DNA of 64,000 nt from Streptomyces sp. NBC_01445 (GTDB lineage: Bacteria; Actinomycetota; Actinomycetes; Streptomycetales; Streptomycetaceae): assembly GCF_035918235.1 (NCBI RefSeq), contig NZ_CP109486.1, positions 124,001 through 188,000 of the forward strand. The letters run 5' to 3'. Shown here piece after piece: positions 52,837 to 63,655 of the stretch. Below the pieces are notes generated by a model that saw only the letters and a list, made by a program, of their open reading frames with translations, was not told where the DNA came from and did no database searches. Within the stretch, counting starts at the first letter, position 1. Each line of letters opens with the position of its first letter. A program made the position numbers and the translations under genes.

Positions 52837-54517
52837 TCATGGTTGATGTCCGCCGGGCGCGGGGCGGGGCTTTCGCTGGAGGGTGAACTCTTTGGCCAGT
52901 TCAACGCGTGCGCGGTGCGGACCTCCGGAAGTGGTGCACCGCTTCTCGGCACCTTGGCCGCAGTCGGGGCAGGTCACCTCGTACACCCGCCACGGACGCC
53001 GCGCCTTCGCCTGGGCCCGTTGCTGTTCTCTGCGTTCGTCGATGATCGGCTTCAGCCGCTCACTGTGGGGTACCTGCCGCGCATCGCCAGGCGCGGTGTC
53101 GACGACACACTTCTCGCTGCTGCCCGCCCCACAGCGTGGGCAACTTCTCTCCAGCCACATCCTCCGGGCGACCTGCTTGTGGAGCTGCGGAAGCCTCTTC
53201 TCCTCCCCTGCCATGACGCGCTGTTGTACGGCCTGGCCAGGACCTGCTGTGTGACGGACGCGTTCCCTCCAGGCATTGACCCGCGCCTGACGGTGCGGTC
53301 CGATGCTGCCGGCCTGGCTCGCTGCCTGCAGGAGCTCGCGGACTTTGATACGCAGTACGTTCGGGTCCAGGTCCGGGGGAAGCCGGTCGAGGTCGTCAAG
53401 GAGAGCGTTCAGGCGCTCGTTCCTTGCCGCCGCGACGGCGGTGAGGTAGTCGGCGGCCGCGGCGATCGTCCGGTTCTCATCCTCGGAGCGGTCGTCCTTG
53501 GTGGCCTTCGTGGCGTGCCGCAAGAGCTTCTTGACCTTCCCGACCCGCTGCTCGGCCACCGCCTGCTCCAGGCTGGCGAACAATCCCCGGCGGGCTGCGA
53601 CTTCCTTCTCGAGCCAGAGGCGTCCCGAGCGTACAGCGGCATCCAGTTGGTCCTGGATCCGCGGGCTGACGCCGGTGAGCTCCGTGATCTCGCGGCACGC
53701 CGAGTCCGCCAGGGTGATGGAGCCGGTCCGGCGGGCGTAGAGCAGCCTGCGCAGCAGGTCCTGTGCCCGGGTGTCCCTGTGCGGTGTCCAGTTTCTTGCC
53801 CGGCGTCCACTTCGCGGGCGAGGGCGCGCTGCGGGCCTGGATGATCCGCTGGACGGCCGGTGTCGACAGACCGTTGCTGGTGACCTCGCAGTCCTCCAGG
53901 CCGAACCACTCGGTGGTCCGTGCGAAGGCCTCGGTGCCGATGCGGACCTGACGGGTCGTGCCCTGGGACTCCAGACGGATGCGGTGCACGTACCAGCGCC
54001 GGATCAGAGTGTCCCGGTCGACCGGGACGCCCATGCCGAGCACCGGCTCCATGCCGTTGTCCCACACCGGCGCCACCGCCTGGTCCAGGTGGATCCGCAG
54101 GGCTCCGTGCTGCCAGCGGATGTCGACGACGGAGCCGATCGGCTCCCCGGCGGTGCGGGCGTACTCGAAGCTGGCCTGCTCCCCATGGCCGGCGAGCCAG
54201 GCTGCGGCTGCCGACCTTACGTACAAATGATCCGCGCTGTTCACGCCGCGGGCGCGGCGTCCGCACACGTGCGGCAGCCCGTCCGGATCCGGGTGATGCG
54301 CGAAGTGGCAGGCGCGGTCGGTGTAGAGCTTCGTGGTCAGCTGGCCGCCGCAGCCGCCGAGCAGGGTCCCGCACCAGAAGGTGTCGTTCTCGTAGCGGTG
54401 GCGGAAGACGTCCAGCTCGATCGCCTCCATCGGCAGCAGCAGCGGCTCTTCCGAGTCCGCGCTCCCCAGCACCGCTGTTTGGATCCGCCGCTTGTCAGCC
54501 TGCACAAACTCCCCCAT
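52837..54517 (-). pseudogene. CoiA-like nuclease protein with zinc ribbons, frameshifted
   Basis: From ATG 54517: WCGTLLGGCGGQL, CHFAHHPDPDG: the CoiA-type zinc/treble-clef and HFAH motif, then VRSAAAAWLAGHG, ASFEY, SVVDIRW and RIHLDQ suggesting the PD-(D/E)xK core. The frame slips by one base at GACACCGCACAGGGACAC near 53785 and continues RDTRAQDLLRRLLYARR and ITELTGVSPRIQDQLDA, ending with two C.C-type ribbons (CPRCGAGSSEKC, CPDCGQGAEKRC). CoiA proteins aid natural transformation; in Streptomyces the role is unknown. Confidence 0.7.
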
Positions 54518-54553
54518 CGTCGTCTTGCCAACTCATCGTTTCACCTGCAGAGT

Positions 54554-54712
54554 TCACCAACCAGAGGACCTGAGGGCGGGGTCCTGACGGCGTACGACCG
54601 TGCCGGTGCAGCACTTCGGCAGCCCCATGCTGGCGGCGCCGTTCTTCTCCACTGCCTCCCGGGCCTCGACCAAGGTCTGGTGCGCAAGGTCAACGCCGCT
54701 CAGCTCGGTCAT
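54554..54712 (-). CDS. DciA-like N-terminal peptide, short form
   Basis: 52 residues: MTELSGVDLAHQTLVEAREA, KNGAASMGL, GTVVRRQD. Its ATG overlaps the stop of the upstream remnant (ATGA). It has the DUF721/DciA start but ends before the helicase-loading region, so it is probably a remnant even though open. Confidence 0.5.
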   Translation of the reverse strand: MTELSGVDLAHQTLVEAREAVEKNGAASMGLPKCCTGTVVRRQDPALRSSGW

Positions 54713-55160
54713 GCGATCACCGGCCCGGTGGCGTCGCCGTCCAGCGGGCGCGCGGCGAGCTCGGGCAGGCGGTCCGTCCACGCCGCGGCCGCGGCCTGCT
54801 CGATCCGGGCGGCGGCCTGCTCGCGCAGCTGCTCCAGCCGCGCCGCCAGCAGATACTCGGCAGCGCGCTCCCTCGCTGCGTCGGCGGCCTTCGTCGCCGC
54901 CGCGACGGCGTCCGCGCCGTGCAGGTTGTGCTGGAACCAACGCCGTCCCTGCTCGGTCTTGAACGCCCGGCTGGCCTCCGCCTCGGCTTCCTCGGTCCGC
55001 CCCAACCGCCCCAGCGCGCTGCTGTGGTACTCCGGCAGCGCCGCTTCCACGGTCTGGAGGGCAGCGAAGGCGAGCACAGATACCGCACCGGCCGGTCCGC
55101 GTCCAGGTCGCCCGGCTCCACCGGGTCCAGGAACTCCCGCCGGGTGCGCTCGATGTTTCG
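54709..55160 (-). pseudogene. C-terminal remnant of a second large wHTH/zinc protein
   Basis: FAALQTVEAALPEYHSSALGR, AFKTEQGRRWFQHNLHGADAV, LLAARLEQLREQAA and ARPLDGDATGPVIA parallel the end of the 42.5-45.0 kb gene. A frameshift near 55085 joins IERTRREFLDPVEPGDLD from another frame. Only the last about 150 residues are left. It supplies the intact form of the C-terminus lost at 42.7 kb. Confidence 0.7.
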
Positions 55161-55164
55161 CCTG

Positions 55165-55291
55165 GCGGCACGACCAGGCCCGCGCGGAGAAAACCCGGCG
55201 CGATGAGGCCCGCGCGGCCGACATCGCCGCCGTCACCGCCGATGTCCGCGCGTCACTGACCGCCGCTCCTGGTCCGGGGCGGGTGCGGTGA
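55165..55291 (+). pseudogene. Inverted fragment of the same gene family
   Basis: On plus: DQARAEKTRRDEARAAD, IAAVTADVRASLTAAP. The DNA coding for VTADVRASL matches that in the 42.9 kb gene, but on the opposite strand to the adjoining remnant. A small inversion has occurred. Confidence 0.45.
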
Positions 55292-55854
55292 AGTCCCTGT
55301 TCAACAGGTCCGCCGCCCGAGTATCGGCCGGGTTGGAGACGGTAGTTCTGGGTCTCTTCCCGCACACGACGCTGGCCAGGCCGAGCGAACGCATGGCCCG
55401 TCGACGGCCCCGAACCGGCATGGGGCAGCGCAGTGCGGCGGATGAGAGCCAGCATCTTGCGCCGCCCATAGAGTCCCTCCGGAGCCAGCACACGCTGGCC
55501 GGCCGCGTTGGTGGTGAAGACCAGCGAGCGGACGGCGTCTTCGACCAGGGCGTCACTCACGGTCCGGGCCGCCAGCCCGTTTGCCAGGCCAGCCGGGGCG
55601 CACCAGGCTCGCAAAGTTCGTGCCGCGATCTTCAGTCCTGCGGTGTGCAGGGCGATGAGGATCGACTCGACGGCATGACCGACCACCTTCCTCTGGTCGA
55701 CGAAAGCGACGATCAGCGGTTTCGGGGGTCGAGTTCCCCCGCGAGGAAAATCGTCGCGGACTTGAGGACCTCGTTGACCTCACGCTGTCGCTTGTTCTCC
55801 GAGCGCAGCCTGGCTACGAAGCGTCGAGTCAATCTTCTTGGGCACGGTGCCCAT
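55262..55854 (-). pseudogene. IS3-family element remnant (orfA/orfB)
   Basis: MGTVPKKIDSTLRS at 55854, LRSENKRQREVNEVLKSATIF (OrfA coiled coil), HAVESILIALHTAGLKIAARTL (OrfB start), then after a shift AMRSLGLASVVCGKRPRTT and RAADLLNRDFTAPAP. Several frameshifts and a missing catalytic core. Confidence 0.75.
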
Positions 55855-56075
55855 CCTCTCTGCTAGCTCACAACGGAGCGGCAGAAAAGCCAGAACGGTT
55901 CAAGACGGTCATCGCTGGACCGCTGCCGACAGAGACAAGGAACCTTTGCCGGCGCGCTGACCCGCCGCTCGCGTGCGCCAGGAGACCGGTGTGCAGGCTG
56001 CATCCGCAGCCCGGGTACCCTCCCCCTGACCAAGCTCGCGACTCAGACGAGTACGTGTGCCAGTGACCTGCCTGA

Positions 56076-57755
<1,680 letters not shown>

Positions 57756-57837
57756 CCGCCACGGAGCTTGCAATCCACCGCGACAGCGGAGCAACAGGTT
57801 GAGCGGGAAGGCGCCTCACGTTCACGAGCCGGTGCGG

Positions 57838-58035
57838 CTATGCCACTGACGCGGCCGTAAGGCTTTCGACGATGTGGGACGGCAGGATGGCCCGCGCTGG
57901 GGCACTGTCGACGGAAGCAAGATAGGCAAGAAGCTTCGTGGGCTGCTCCGGCCGACCAAGAGGGACCGGTTCAACTCGGCGCCATCCCCGGGCGGACGCC
58001 GCCTTGATGGCGGTCGGGTAGGTGTTCTCACTCAT
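57838..58035 (-). CDS. Small hypothetical protein or C-terminal fragment
   Basis: 65 residues from ATG 58035: MSENTYPTAIKAASARGWRR, then EQPTKLLAYLASVDSAPARAI and VESLTAA. Codon use is good but there is no domain; it may be the tail of a larger lost gene. Confidence 0.4.
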   Translation of the reverse strand: MSENTYPTAIKAASARGWRRVEPVPLGRPEQPTKLLAYLASVDSAPARAILPSHIVESLTAASVA

Positions 58036-58104
58036 GCGCCCCAGGGTCCGGGCACACATGAGCAGAGCAGCCAGGGACACCTGCCAGTGACACAGCGGGG
58101 TTCG

Positions 58105-58260
58105 TTGTACTGCCGCGCAGGTCAGTGGTGGAAAGGACGCTGAGCTGGCTGATGCGCTCGCGTCGCCTGGTGCGCGACTACGAGACGCTGCCGGCCATGC
58201 CATGGTGCTGTGGTCGATGACCATGCTCGTGAGCGGTCGCCTAGCCGGACTCCACCCGGC
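58105..58260 (+). pseudogene. IS5-type transposase, C-terminal fragment
   Basis: [21 protein letters not shown] then, after a one-base shift, [16 protein letters not shown]: the characteristic ending (VVERT..W....R.L..DYE....) with the catalytic Glu. Confidence 0.65.
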
Positions 58261-58743
58261 CGGCTTCAGACGGCCGACACCACGAGAGCGGTGAACACTC
58301 CTGGCCGCACCTGGAGTGCCACCCACGCTCCACCAGGCGTTTCGCCTTCGATCGCAGCCCCTCGACCTTTGCCGGGATGGCCTCCAGTCCCAGCGCGACG
58401 GCCAGTTGCTGGCAGCGCATGCCCTCCCGGCCCGCATCAGACTCCAGCACCGACAAGATCCGCTGGTAGTCCGGCGCGAGGGTAGGTTGTCGCCGCCATG
58501 CCCGTCTCGCACTTGGGCACCGTCGAACCCGCCACCGCGCTTCCCGTCGGCTCGCTCCTTGACCACCGAAGGCGGCCCGGCCAGCACCTCGGTCACTGTC
58601 ACCCGGGCATCCACCAGCCGCCGAAGCGCGCGTTCCGCCTCACCGAGCGCGGCCTGCACCCGCTCGGCCTCCTCCCACAACCGCGTCATCTCCTCCCGGA
58701 CCCTCTTCTCCCTGGCCTCCAGCAGACCGAACACCGACGCCAC
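58241..58743 (-). pseudogene. IS accessory coiled-coil/HTH protein, frameshifted
   Basis: GTG 58743: VASVFGLLEAREKRVREEMTR, LVDARVTVTEVLAG, then in another frame DYQRILSVLESDAG and GLRSKAKRLVERGW. The same architecture as the 27402 gene. It is paired with the transposase tail at 58105. Confidence 0.65.
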
Positions 58744-59220
58744 CAGCGACCTCCACGAACCAGATGAGCGGACGAACCACGCCCATCTCTCCCGCCACCA
58801 ACCGGAGTTCATGCCCACCCACCCGAACTAAACGATCACGTTCGGAAAGCGGATGGCGTCTCACTCTTCCACTCTCCACTGACAACTCGGCCCCGCCGCC
58901 CACCCGTTCGCGGCAACGGGCCGTCTCGGAGACAACCCGCTCCTCACCCGCCGTAGCCCTTGGGAACCTTCCGGGGTGGGCCCAGCGCCCGGCGGGGTAC
59001 GCCTCTGACGGTAGAGGGCAAGCCCCGCTGGGCCGCCTCGCCCCCACCGACGCCAGTGGATTCAAACGGTGAGCTCAGTGAAACGGATCGGCGGTCTCGC
59101 CGCCGTCGTTTCGGATCTTCCCGCTCAGCAGACCCGGGCGGCGACAGACCACTGAAGTATCAGCAAGGAAGGAACGCTCATTTCATACCGCCGACGCCGC
59201 ACACCTGCGAAAATCCGCAC
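58744..59220. other. 477-base intergenic region
   Basis: No supported gene; AAGGAAGGA at 59165-59173 looks like a ribosome binding site, but no start codon in frame with the next gene follows it at the right distance. Confidence 0.5.
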
Positions 59221-61038
59221 ATGAGTTCCATGTCGCCTCCTAAGATGACCCAACTGTGTTCCGAGCCAGGCTGCGGGCAGCCTGCCGCGTTCTCCACACG
59301 CACGAAGAGCACCTGGTGCGACGCCCACATCACGAAGATGCTGCGCCAAGGCGGCCTGGAACCGCTGGAGCCCTTCACGAAACCTAAAGCGTGGCGCCTG
59401 ACCCGGTGCCTGGCATGCGGCTGTGAGGCGCACTATCGCTTCGAGTACACCCTGGAAAAGAACGCGTATGGGGAGGCGACGTGTCGAGCCTGCTACTGGA
59501 GGCAGTGGGCGCAGGAGGCTCGGCAGGCCATGGGCGCGTACGCGGACCTGAGTCCGGTTGCGGAGGCCAAAGCGCGAGAGCACGCCGAGAGGAACGGATA
59601 CGACTACCTCAGCGCGCTGACCACCCCGTCCTTCTCCGACGACCCGCACCATGTCCGGTGCCGGTACTGCGGCCACTTGAGCGCGGCACGGCTAGGGGAC
59701 ATCGCGTTCGGCTGCCAGTGCCAGACCAACCCCCGGCGTGAACGGCAGACGAGCAAGCCCGCCGGGTCCAAGCAGCGCGATCTCCTCAAGGACAGTGAAC
59801 TGCCCGTCCTCGACTGGTGGGACCACGAGCAGAACGACGTAGCCACCTGGGAGACCGTCACTGTCAAGGCCCGCCGGGAGGCGGCCTGGCGCTGCCCCGA
59901 CTGCGACCTGCGGTTCACGAAGCGCATCCTCGACATGGTCAATATGCGTGAGTGCCCTGAGTGCGAACCGAAGCGACGCGCTGAGTGGGAAGCGGAGTAC
60001 GCGCGCTATCAGGTGACGCCGGTCGCGGACGTGCCCGAGCTGCTCGCTGCCTGGGACGACGACGAAGACCCCCGCACCGTGATGGTCGCGGACTACGGGC
60101 CGCAGCGCCAGTTCCGCTGCCCACGAGGGCACCACCCCCGCCTGTCGCCGCACACGTATCTGCGTAACGGCTGCCCGTCCTGCCGCGGGCAGGACACCCT
60201 GGCGGATCGCATCGAGGCGGTCGAAATCAGCCCAAAGGCCTTCGGGCTCAACGTCGAGATCGCCGCACAGTGGCACCCGACCAAGAACGGGAAGACCGAG
60301 CTGTCGAAGGTGTCGCCTGGCTCCCGCAAGCTCATGTGGTGGCGAAATCCGGACTGTGGACACGAGTGGCAGGAGACACCGGCCCGTCGGGAGCAGGGTC
60401 AGCGCCTACGCTGCCCGGAGTGCCGCACGATCCTCGACTCACTCGCCTACCATTTCCCCGAGCTGGCGGCGGAGTGGTCGCCGGCCAATCCGCTGTCCGC
60501 GTGGCAGGTGCGACCGACCGGCCAGACCTTGTTCACACCTGCCTGGATCTGCTCCGCGAACCCGGATCACGCATGGCAGGCGGCCCTGTCCTCACGGGCG
60601 AACGGCAGCGGCTGTCCCGAGTGCCGGGAGCACGGCAAGTCCCGTATAGAGCTTGACCATTGGGCCGCCGCAGAGCGCGCATTCGGCCGGGCATCGTCCG
60701 GCCAGTCGGTGCGGCACGAGGCATTCGCCCGCCGCGCGAACTGGCTCGTCGACATCACGGTCGAAACGGCCGGGGCGCAGAAGCTCGCCATCGAGTACGA
60801 CGGCTGCTACTGGCACTCGGACAAGGCCGACCTCGACATCGAGAAGTCCCGTGACCTGCTGGCCGCCGGATATACGGTGGCCAGGCTGCGCGAGCATCCA
60901 CTGCCACCGCTGCCCATCGACGACCCGAGCTACGCGGAGTTCGTCGTGTACTCGGCGATGCCTACGCCGGATGAGACGATCGAGCGGGTGAGGGCATGGG
61001 CGAGCAGACGGGACGAGAGGTCAGGGGCTCAGCGCTGA
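59221..61038 (+). CDS. Zinc-ribbon repeat protein with Vsr-like nuclease end
   Basis: 605 residues from ATG 59221 (other ATGs at 59230, 59245). About eight CxxC pairs: CSEPGCGQPAAF, CLACGCEAHY, CRYCGHLS, CPDCDLRF, CPECEPK, CPSCRGQD, CPECRTI, CPECREH, with DUF4379-type WHPTKNGKTEL and WWRNPDCGHEWQ. The C-terminal 110 residues read WLVDITVE, AIEYDGCYWHSDKADLDIEKSRDLLAAGY and VARLREHPLP: a Vsr/PD-(D/E)xK nuclease-like core. Similar zinc-ribbon nucleases occur in plant-like and bacterial repair/defence settings. Stand-alone here; it probably recognises nucleic acid through the ribbons. Confidence 0.82.
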   Translation: MSSMSPPKMTQLCSEPGCGQPAAFSTRTKSTWCDAHITKMLRQGGLEPLEPFTKPKAWRLTRCLACGCEAHYRFEYTLEKNAYGEATCRACYWRQWAQEARQAMGAYADLSPVAEAKAREHAERNGYDYLSALTTPSFSDDPHHVRCRYCGHLSAARLGDIAFGCQCQTNPRRERQTSKPAGSKQRDLLKDSELPVLDWWDHEQNDVATWETVTVKARREAAWRCPDCDLRFTKRILDMVNMRECPECEPKRRAEWEAEYARYQVTPVADVPELLAAWDDDEDPRTVMVADYGPQRQFRCPRGHHPRLSPHTYLRNGCPSCRGQDTLADRIEAVEISPKAFGLNVEIAAQWHPTKNGKTELSKVSPGSRKLMWWRNPDCGHEWQETPARREQGQRLRCPECRTILDSLAYHFPELAAEWSPANPLSAWQVRPTGQTLFTPAWICSANPDHAWQAALSSRANGSGCPECREHGKSRIELDHWAAAERAFGRASSGQSVRHEAFARRANWLVDITVETAGAQKLAIEYDGCYWHSDKADLDIEKSRDLLAAGYTVARLREHPLPPLPIDDPSYAEFVVYSAMPTPDETIERVRAWASRRDERSGAQR

Positions 61039-61139
61039 GGTCTGTTGTAGGCCAGGTCTTCCCCGCAGCCCTGCACCGACTCGCCGCCGCAGTCCTGGCC
61101 TAACTCCACGGAGAAACAGATCCCTACTCACTGGGGAGG

Positions 61140-61420
61140 ACGAGCGACCGGTACGCCGGACCCAGGACGACAAGTGGATGCTCAACCTGGCGGCCGCTCG
61201 CCGCTTCCACGAGCGTGAAGGGTACCTGAACGTACCCAGGAAACATGCTGAGTTGGTGCCCGTGGAAGAGGCTGGGCGAGTCGCGATCGGTGCAGTGTCC
61301 GGCGGCGTGCCATTGGCGATGGGCATGTTCCTCGCCCAGCACCCGGCGGCGTGCCGACGAACTCACCCCACAACTCCGGGCCGACCTCGAAGCCCTCGAC
61401 ATGCGAGCAGGCATGCCGCA
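61140..61420 (+). pseudogene. Helicase-associated domain remnant
   Basis: WMLNLAAARRFHEREGYLNVP then MGMFLAQHPA and, after a shift, RADELTPQLRADLEALDMRAG. This is the HA repeat (W...L..A..FH...GHL.VP) found after DEAD helicases in Streptomyces plasmids. No helicase motor is present. Confidence 0.55.
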
Positions 61421-61429
61421 CACAGCACC

Positions 61430-61570
61430 GAACACTCACCGAGCTGGCTGCCCGGTTCAGCATGACTCCCCGAGTAACGCAGGCCGTAGTGACGGCAATG
61501 TTCGAGGAGGGGACGCTGGTCAAGGTCCATGCGGCGTCCAGGCCCTGCGTCCGCTGCCCACGCGCCCACG
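61430..61570 (+). pseudogene. HTH-like fragment
   Basis: TLTELAARFSMTPRVTQAVV, TAMFEEGTLVKVH has a helix-turn-helix look, but start and end are not defined. Confidence 0.3.
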
Positions 61571-61648
61571 GTGCTGGTCCATCGGCGCACGTTCACCTCC
61601 GGTATGCGCGGTCCACAGCTCCCGTGGGCCCGTACGGGCGTCAGGTTC

Positions 61649-62182
61649 CTACGGCTGTTGCAGTGCGCGGTACGCGATCTGACGGCCGATATGCGTCCAG
61701 GCTGGCTCACCGGCTTCCTGGTCCGGGGCTGGTTCGAGCAGACCGGCTAGGTGGTCGAGAGCGTCCTGCGTGACGAATCGGTCGGGCTGGGTGCCCTGCG
61801 TGTGGCGGATGAGCAGGTCTTCGTCGATGCCGTGCTGCTGCAGGTAGGCGGCGATGGTTCCCACAGCCAGGTAGTTGTAGACCAGCGCGTCGGTCAGCGC
61901 GTAAAGGACCAGGCGCTGCCATTCCTTATGCCACTCGCCGTACCGGTTGCCGGCCTGCAGTGCGCGGGTCCAGTGCGTATGTGCGTGACGGGAAAGCTCT
62001 TGGACCATGGCCAGGAGCTGGGGCGGGACTGTCTCGGGCAGGTTGGCGGCGCGCGGTGGAGTGGTGCGGGCATTGATGGTGGGCGGGAGTGCGTCGCGTA
62101 GGGCTTGCACCGCTTGCTCCGGGACCGGGATGCGGGGTTGCCCGGTGCGGCGTTGGGGTTGCTTACGCGGGTGTGTGGACAT
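61649..62182 (-). CDS. Hypothetical protein, 177 residues
   Basis: From ATG 62182: MSTHPRKQPQRRTGQPRIPV, then a helical body LLAMVQELSRHAHTHWTRAL, WQRLVLYALTDALVYNYLAVGTIAAYLQQHG and LDHLAGLLEPAPDQEAGEP. All-alpha, soluble, good coding bias. No family recognised; plasmid-type genes nearby. Confidence 0.6.
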   Translation of the reverse strand: MSTHPRKQPQRRTGQPRIPVPEQAVQALRDALPPTINARTTPPRAANLPETVPPQLLAMVQELSRHAHTHWTRALQAGNRYGEWHKEWQRLVLYALTDALVYNYLAVGTIAAYLQQHGIDEDLLIRHTQGTQPDRFVTQDALDHLAGLLEPAPDQEAGEPAWTHIGRQIAYRALQQP

Positions 62183-62570
62183 GGCAGACCTCTTCTTGTG
62201 CCGCTGCCCGCGTACGGCGCCAGGCCACGAGGCCCTACGGGACTGCGATGCCACCGTCGTGGCTAGGACCTACCTGTCCTCCGACGCGCGGGCAGCGCGG
62301 CGGCTCTCGGCCGGGCACCGTCGCAGTACGAAGAGCGGCACCGCAGGGTTCAACGCTCTATCCGAGGGAGAGTTACGTTCCACTCGATATTCTGGTCGAT
62401 CGCACGCAGCGCCGGCGCCATCGGATTCTCCTGCCGCGGGGAGGTCCTTCCGTACGTCCTGCAGGACGTTCCGGCAGCCGGTCCGCCCCGGAGGTCTGGA
62501 GCGGACCCTACAGCCATGACGGGGACTGTAAAAAAGAACGGTGTAACTCCTGATCATGGAGGATGCACTG
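62183..62570. other. 388-base region including the likely left end of an IS256 element
   Basis: GGGGACTGTAAAAAAGAACG with GGTGTAACTCCTGATC at about 62521-62556 resembles the left inverted repeat and leader of IS256-family elements. The rest shows nothing. Confidence 0.5.
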
Positions 62571-63113
62571 ATGACCAGTAACAACACGTCTGAGAACGAG
62601 AGTTCAGAGGTGGCTTCCCCGCAGTCGGCGAAAGCAGTGGATGACCAGCTGATCGAGGAGTTGGTGGGCCGCGCTCAAGCCGAAGGGCTGCAGCTGACCG
62701 GCGAGGGAGGTCTGCTGCAGCAGCTCACGAAACGACTTCTGGAGTCGGCTCTGGAGGGCGAGGTCACCGATCACCTCGGCTATGACCGGCACGATCCGGC
62801 GGGCAAGAACGGCGGCAACTCCCGCAACGGAACCCGCTCCAAGACCGTGCTGACCGAGGTCGGGCCCGTCGAGATCGCCGTGCCCCGCGACCGGGACGGG
62901 TCGTTCGAGCCGAAGATCGTGAAGAAGCGGCAGCGGCGCCTGACCGGCGTCGACGAGATGGTCATCTCGCTCGCCGCGAAGGGCCTGACGACCGGCGAGG
63001 TCCAGGCACATCTGGCCGAGGTCTACGGCACCGACGTCTCCCGCCAGACCATCTCGACCATCACCGACAAGGTCCTCGAGGGCATGGCCGAGTGGCAGAA
63101 CCGCCCACTCGAC
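62571..63113 (+). pseudogene. IS256-family (Mutator) transposase, truncated
   Basis: ATG 62571 after GGAGG. LQQLTKRLLESALEGEVTDHL, GYDRHDPAGKNGGNSRNGT, VLTEVGPVEIAVPRDRDGSF and the first catalytic surroundings up to MAEWQNRPLD. The gene ends there, before the conserved second Asp region; the following bases belong to a group II intron. Confidence 0.85.
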
Positions 63114-63571
63114 CCGCCTTCGGCAGGTTCCACCCATCCCGGCGAGACCGGTGGGTGTTCGGCGACCGCGACAGCGGCACCTTCCTCATCAAGTTCGCCT
63201 GGACCGGCATCGTCCGCCACCAGCTCGTCAAGGGCGGAGCGTCCCCGGACGATCCCGCTCTGACCGAGTACTGGCGGGACCGCCGCCGCAGGAAAGCGCC
63301 ACCGCCGATGGACAAGACGAGTCTTCTCCTGGCGGTCCGGCAGCAGGGGCTCTGTCCTCTCTGCAAGTAGGCGCTGATCGTCGGAGCCGAGTACGAACCG
63401 GACAGTCCACGCGAGTGGATCAACTGGTTCGCGGCCTCGAAGAAGATGCTCCACAAGCATCACTTCACCTACCGGCGAGACGGCGGCACGGACGAGCGGA
63501 ACAACCTTCGCCTCGTGCACTCCGAATGCCACCGCCAGCATCACGCTGGCGACGGCAAAAGGACCACATAA
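63114..63571 (+). pseudogene. Group II intron reverse transcriptase, maturase/HNH C-terminus
   Basis: FGRFHPSRRDRWVFGDRDSG, KFAWTGIVRHQLVKGGASPD and YWRDRRRRK are the maturase X/D region; GLCPLC, then TAG (63368-63370), then in the same frame EYEPDSPREWINWF, HHFTYRRDGGTDERNNLRLVH and CHRQHH, an HNH endonuclease. The reverse transcriptase domain is missing, and the TAG interrupts the HNH. Confidence 0.8.
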
Positions 63572-63605
63572 CCCTGCTGACCTGCGAAGCCCATGGGGCT
63601 TGCTT

Positions 63606-63640
63606 GAGCCGGATGCGGGGAAAGCTCGCATGTCCGGTTC
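63606..63640 (+). ncRNA. Group II intron domain V
   Basis: GAGCCGGATGCGGGGAAAGC...CGCATGTCCGGTTC: the classic domain V hairpin with GAAA-type internal tetraloop and GAGCC/GGTTC base. A DVI-like GGGGCCGGGGATC...CTCCGGCTACCCGAC follows and the intron probably ends near 63682. Confidence 0.8.
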
Positions 63641-63655
63641 TGAGGGGGCCGGGGA

